A stretch of DNA of 64,000 nt from Paraburkholderia kururiensis JCM 10599 = LMG 19447. GTDB lineage: Bacteria; Pseudomonadota; Gammaproteobacteria; Burkholderiales; Burkholderiaceae. The position numbers and the translations under genes are program-made. The stretch spans positions 186,001 through 250,000 of the forward strand of contig NZ_RJZE01000003.1 of the NCBI RefSeq assembly GCF_003986935.1, read 5' to 3'. Numbering within the stretch: the first letter of the stretch is position 1; each line of letters starts with the position of its first letter. The notes under the pieces are model-generated. The model was given only the letters and a program-made list of their open reading frames with translations, was not told where the DNA came from and made no database searches. Below are positions 61,369 through 64,000 of this stretch, in pieces.

Positions 61369-62100
61369 TCACCCGGCGAGAACGGGATCGATCTCATTGC
61401 GTGTCAGACCGAATTTCGACATGCGCGCGCGATGGTCTGGCGAACCCAGATATGCCCGAAGCTGCGCGTTTACCGCATTGAGCAAATCGCTGTTTCCTCG
61501 ATTAAACGAGAACGCTCCGAACGGAAGCGCCCGTTGCGTGCCATTCGTGCCCGGCTCGTGCTCCACGGCCTCGAGCATCGAACGGCCCATACGCTGCGCC
61601 ACGATGCGATTTCCCAAGGCTGTGCTCGCATACGCGTCGATCTCCCCCGAGCGAACGGCAGCAATAGCATCGGCCTGATGCTCGAAGACGACTATCTGAT
61701 CTTCGCTTACACCCGACGCTCTCGCCGAGTCATGTTGCACCTGCCCCGCAATGATGCCCAGGCGCGCATCGTCGCGTTGGGCGAGTGACGCATAGCTGTC
61801 GAGCGCTTTCGGATTTCCCGCCCGAACCAGAAACCCGTCCCCTATCGCCCATACCGGCACGCTGAAGGCGACCAGATTGGCACGTTCGGGTGTCACAAAC
61901 AGCGGAACATTCATATCCCAGCGGCCGGCTTCAACGCCGGGCAACAGTTCACTGAACGTCGTCAGGCGATACTCTATGCGGGTCACTCCGATTGCCCGAA
62001 GAATCACTTCGGCCAGGTCAATGTCCGCGCCCGTTGCGGCACGGTCTGCTTTCGTCCACCCGAACGGCGGTTCTTCGATATACGCAATCGTTACCTTCAT
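61369..62100 (-). CDS. Amino-acid-type substrate-binding domain protein without signal peptide
   Basis: About 243 residues of the type II periplasmic binding protein (SBP_bac_3) fold: IDLAEVILRAIGVTRIEYRLTTFSELLPGVEAGRWDMN and AIAAVRSGEIDAYASTA are typical. However the protein begins directly with the fold (MKVTIAYIEEPPFGW); neither this start nor an upstream ATG at 62133 gives a signal peptide. It may be cytoplasmic. No ABC permease genes are adjacent. It lies directly downstream of a LysR gene in the same direction (gap of about 54 bases). Confidence 0.8.
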   Translation of the reverse strand: MKVTIAYIEEPPFGWTKADRAATGADIDLAEVILRAIGVTRIEYRLTTFSELLPGVEAGRWDMNVPLFVTPERANLVAFSVPVWAIGDGFLVRAGNPKALDSYASLAQRDDARLGIIAGQVQHDSARASGVSEDQIVVFEHQADAIAAVRSGEIDAYASTALGNRIVAQRMGRSMLEAVEHEPGTNGTQRALPFGAFSFNRGNSDLLNAVNAQLRAYLGSPDHRARMSKFGLTRNEIDPVLAG

Positions 62101-62154
62101 CGCTGTTTCTCGCGAAATGGAAGCGGCCATCACATCAGCCGATGGTCGACAATT

Positions 62155-63120
62155 TTATTTGCCTGCGCGGACGTCGCTTTTCCTGCCTTTGCCTGAGACG
62201 GCGCGCCGGCTGGCATCCTTCGCCAAGCGCTGAGGATCGGCAAGCAGTTCGACCAGCCGTGTCTCGCATCCGGAAAACGAGTACCCGCGCCGCTGCGAGA
62301 CCATGAATGTGAGCGCGCGCATGTGCCATGCACGCCGTCGGAGTTCGACAAGTGTTCCACTCGCAAGGTCGTCCGCAACCATATGACGCGGCATGTGCCC
62401 CCAGCACAAGCCGCCCCTGAGCAGATCGTGCTTCGCGCCGAGATCATTCACCCACCACTGGCGTTCGCTGGCGACCCCTTGTTGTGTCTTTTCCGCATCG
62501 GGCTGATTGTCGGTGACGACGAGCTGGATGTGCCGCCCAAATTCCTCCCGAGGGATGGACCCCGCGATTGCGGCCAGCGGATGCGATGGCGCGCAGACGG
62601 TCACCATTTGTGCGTCACATAAATGCTGCCGTTCCATGGTGCCTGGGCTCAGTTCCGGCACGTCCATGATCGTCACCGCCAATGCACACGTGCCGTCGAG
62701 AACCAGACGCTCGCCGCCCTGCATGGTCGTCATGCGCAGATTGATGGCAACCGTCGGAAAGTCCGCCTGCACGGTACGCAGGCATTCAATCAGGTGCGCG
62801 CGCGGGAAATAGGTATCCACGGCAATCGAGACCTGGGGGACGCCGGCTTCGGCAATCGCCACCGCGCGCATCTTCATTTCCTCGGTGCGTGAGATCACCC
62901 CGCGAGCATCGGGCAGAAGACTGCGGCCCGCAGCCGTAAGCGTCGCTTTGCGCGTGTTGCGCTCGAACAGCATCACATCGAAGGCACGCTCGAGCGCGTG
63001 GATCGCGTGACTGATCGCCGACTGCGCTCGCCTCAGCGCCCGCGCAGCCCCGGAAAAGCTTCCCTCATCACACACGGCGACGAAGGCCCGAAGTTGATTG
63101 ATGGTGACGTTGTCGAGCAT
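62155..63120 (-). CDS. LysR-family transcriptional regulator
   Basis: 321 residues: winged helix-turn-helix at 1-60 (LRAFVAVCDEGSFSGAARALRRAQSAISHAIHALERAF) and an effector domain. Divergent from the SDR gene at 63227, the usual arrangement for a LysR target, with an A/T-rich 106-base intergenic region. It probably regulates the SDR genes and may also control the binding-domain gene behind it. Confidence 0.93.
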   Translation of the reverse strand: MLDNVTINQLRAFVAVCDEGSFSGAARALRRAQSAISHAIHALERAFDVMLFERNTRKATLTAAGRSLLPDARGVISRTEEMKMRAVAIAEAGVPQVSIAVDTYFPRAHLIECLRTVQADFPTVAINLRMTTMQGGERLVLDGTCALAVTIMDVPELSPGTMERQHLCDAQMVTVCAPSHPLAAIAGSIPREEFGRHIQLVVTDNQPDAEKTQQGVASERQWWVNDLGAKHDLLRGGLCWGHMPRHMVADDLASGTLVELRRRAWHMRALTFMVSQRRGYSFSGCETRLVELLADPQRLAKDASRRAVSGKGRKSDVRAGK

Positions 63121-63226
63121 GGGTATCCAAAAAGTAGATGACAGCTATAGATATTTAGTCAATTGGCTTCATGAATCAAGAGCGCCAGAATCGTGTTTCC
63201 CGCTGTTGTTTCGAAGGATGCATGAC

Positions 63227-63961
63227 ATGAACAGACTGAATGGAAAGACCGCTGTGATCACCGGCGGCGCAACCGGCATCGGCCACGCCGCAGCAAAGCG
63301 CTTCATCGAGGAAGGCGCGTTCGTCTTCATTTTCGGCCGCCGGCAGGACGCGCTCGATGCTGCTGTCGCCGAACTCGGGCCCCATGCCCGCGCGGTGAAA
63401 GGCTCGGTCTCCGATCTGGCCGACCTCGACCGGCTCTACGCGGCAGTGAAGGCCGAGCGCGGAACCCTCGACATCGTCTTCGCCAATGCCGGGACGGGAA
63501 GCCCGCTTCCGCTCGGCCAGATCACCGCCGAACACATCGACGAGACTTTCGACACCAACGTGAAGGGCACGATCTTCACGGTCCAGAAGGCGCTGCCGCT
63601 GATGGGCCAGGGCGGTTCGATCATCCTGACCGGATCGAGTGCGGGCACCACGGGCGCCCCAGGATTCACGGCCTACAGCGCGAGCAAGGCAGCGGTGCGC
63701 AACCTCGCGCGAACCTGGGCGGAGGACCTGAAGGGCACCGGTATCCGGGTGAACGTGCTGTCGCCCGGAGCAACGGCGACCGAACTGGCGAAGGAGGCGC
63801 TAGGGGAAGAGGGCCAGAAGGCCTACGGTGCAATGACGCCGCTCCAGCGTATGGCCGATCCCGCGGAGATCGGCGCGGTGGCCGCCTTTCTTGCGTCGTC
63901 GGACAGCAGCTTCATGACTGCCAGCGAGGTCGCCGTCGACGGTGGCCTGGCACAACTCTGA
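63227..63961 (+). CDS. Short-chain dehydrogenase/reductase
   Basis: 244 residues. AAGGA lies eight bases before the ATG at 63227. TGGATGIG (12-19), NAG in FANAGTG and YSASK as catalytic YxxxK. Substrate unknown. The next gene starts 14 bases downstream, so it heads an operon divergent from the LysR gene. Confidence 0.94.
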   Translation: MNRLNGKTAVITGGATGIGHAAAKRFIEEGAFVFIFGRRQDALDAAVAELGPHARAVKGSVSDLADLDRLYAAVKAERGTLDIVFANAGTGSPLPLGQITAEHIDETFDTNVKGTIFTVQKALPLMGQGGSIILTGSSAGTTGAPGFTAYSASKAAVRNLARTWAEDLKGTGIRVNVLSPGATATELAKEALGEEGQKAYGAMTPLQRMADPAEIGAVAAFLASSDSSFMTASEVAVDGGLAQL

Positions 63962-63975
63962 GGAGAAGAAATCAA

Positions 63976-64000
63976 ATGACGCAATCGCTAGAAGGCAAAA
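63976..64000 (+). CDS. Start of a further gene, probably an SDR (partial)
   Basis: Only eight codons (MTQSLEGK) are in the window, preceded by AGGAG. The beginning resembles SDR N-termini (LEGKVALVTGG), but this is inference. Confidence 0.55.

Noticed and set aside
1..64000. CRISPR arrays, tRNA/rRNA genes, insertion sequences or prophage genes
   Set aside because: Reading both strands I saw no spaced direct repeats, tRNA-like cloverleaf with conserved loops, transposase or integrase motifs; tRNAscan and ISfinder searches would be decisive.

Overview
The window is high-GC DNA from a betaproteobacterium of the Burkholderia/Paraburkholderia type. The evidence is strong GC bias with long antisense shadow ORFs, a DUF4148 secreted protein, a DUF3331-type protein, several FixJ/LysR/AraC regulators and an E. 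coli-like but rearranged glc locus. I see no rRNA, tRNA, CRISPR array, transposase or plasmid/phage gene. All assignments come from reading motifs, protein lengths and gene order; no database search was run.

Layout. (1) 1-922: the end of a fixX gene, a thioredoxin-like [2Fe-2S] ferredoxin and a small TPR-like protein, probably the edge of a fixABCX/nitrogen-fixation-type electron-transfer locus. (2) 991-9349: an acetone catabolism module on the minus strand. Acetone carboxylase acxA-acxB-acxC is preceded by a sigma-54 promoter with a distal inverted repeat and closed by a terminator. An AcoR/AcxR-type sigma-54 activator lies beyond it. (3) 9688-18087: a LuxR/MalT-like ATPase regulator, a secreted esterase and two related histidine kinase/FixJ response regulator pairs facing each other, plus a stand-alone receiver. 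(4) 18272-21425: chloroperoxidase-like hydrolase, bestrophin, Dps and a small hypothetical protein. (5) 21579-26333: an FdhF/YdeP-type molybdenum oxidoreductase overlapping cydAB (CioAB-type quinol oxidase). (6) 26361-28014: AraC regulator, a 69-residue ORF and a DUF3331-like protein. (7) 28714-35559: a tightly coupled respiratory operon of an atypical cbb3-type oxidase (CcoN-like with an N-terminal extension, CcoO-like, a one-heme CcoP-like protein), a CcoI-type P-ATPase and a SorAB-type sulfite dehydrogenase. (8) 35883-51253: accessory metabolism and regulation: DUF4148, LysR, SDRs, an orphan kinase, an MHS transporter, DUF4331, a Ni/Co transporter, mdh, a TDT transporter, and a TetR/DJ-1-like pair with a symmetric operator. 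(9) 51322-60591: the glycolate locus glcC | glcDEFG-glcB // glcA, with FadR-type palindromes and an internal terminator. (10) 60677-64000: a putative HELIH metallopeptidase, a substrate-binding-domain protein, LysR and SDR genes.

Together the genes describe an aerobic or microaerobic soil- or plant-associated heterotroph that can use acetone and glycolate/glyoxylate, has at least two alternative terminal oxidases, and may feed sulfite electrons into one of them. The most notable unit is the sulfite dehydrogenase/atypical cbb3 oxidase operon. Next are the complete acx control region, the YdeP-cydAB coupling and the TetR operator with a possibly leaderless tetR transcript.
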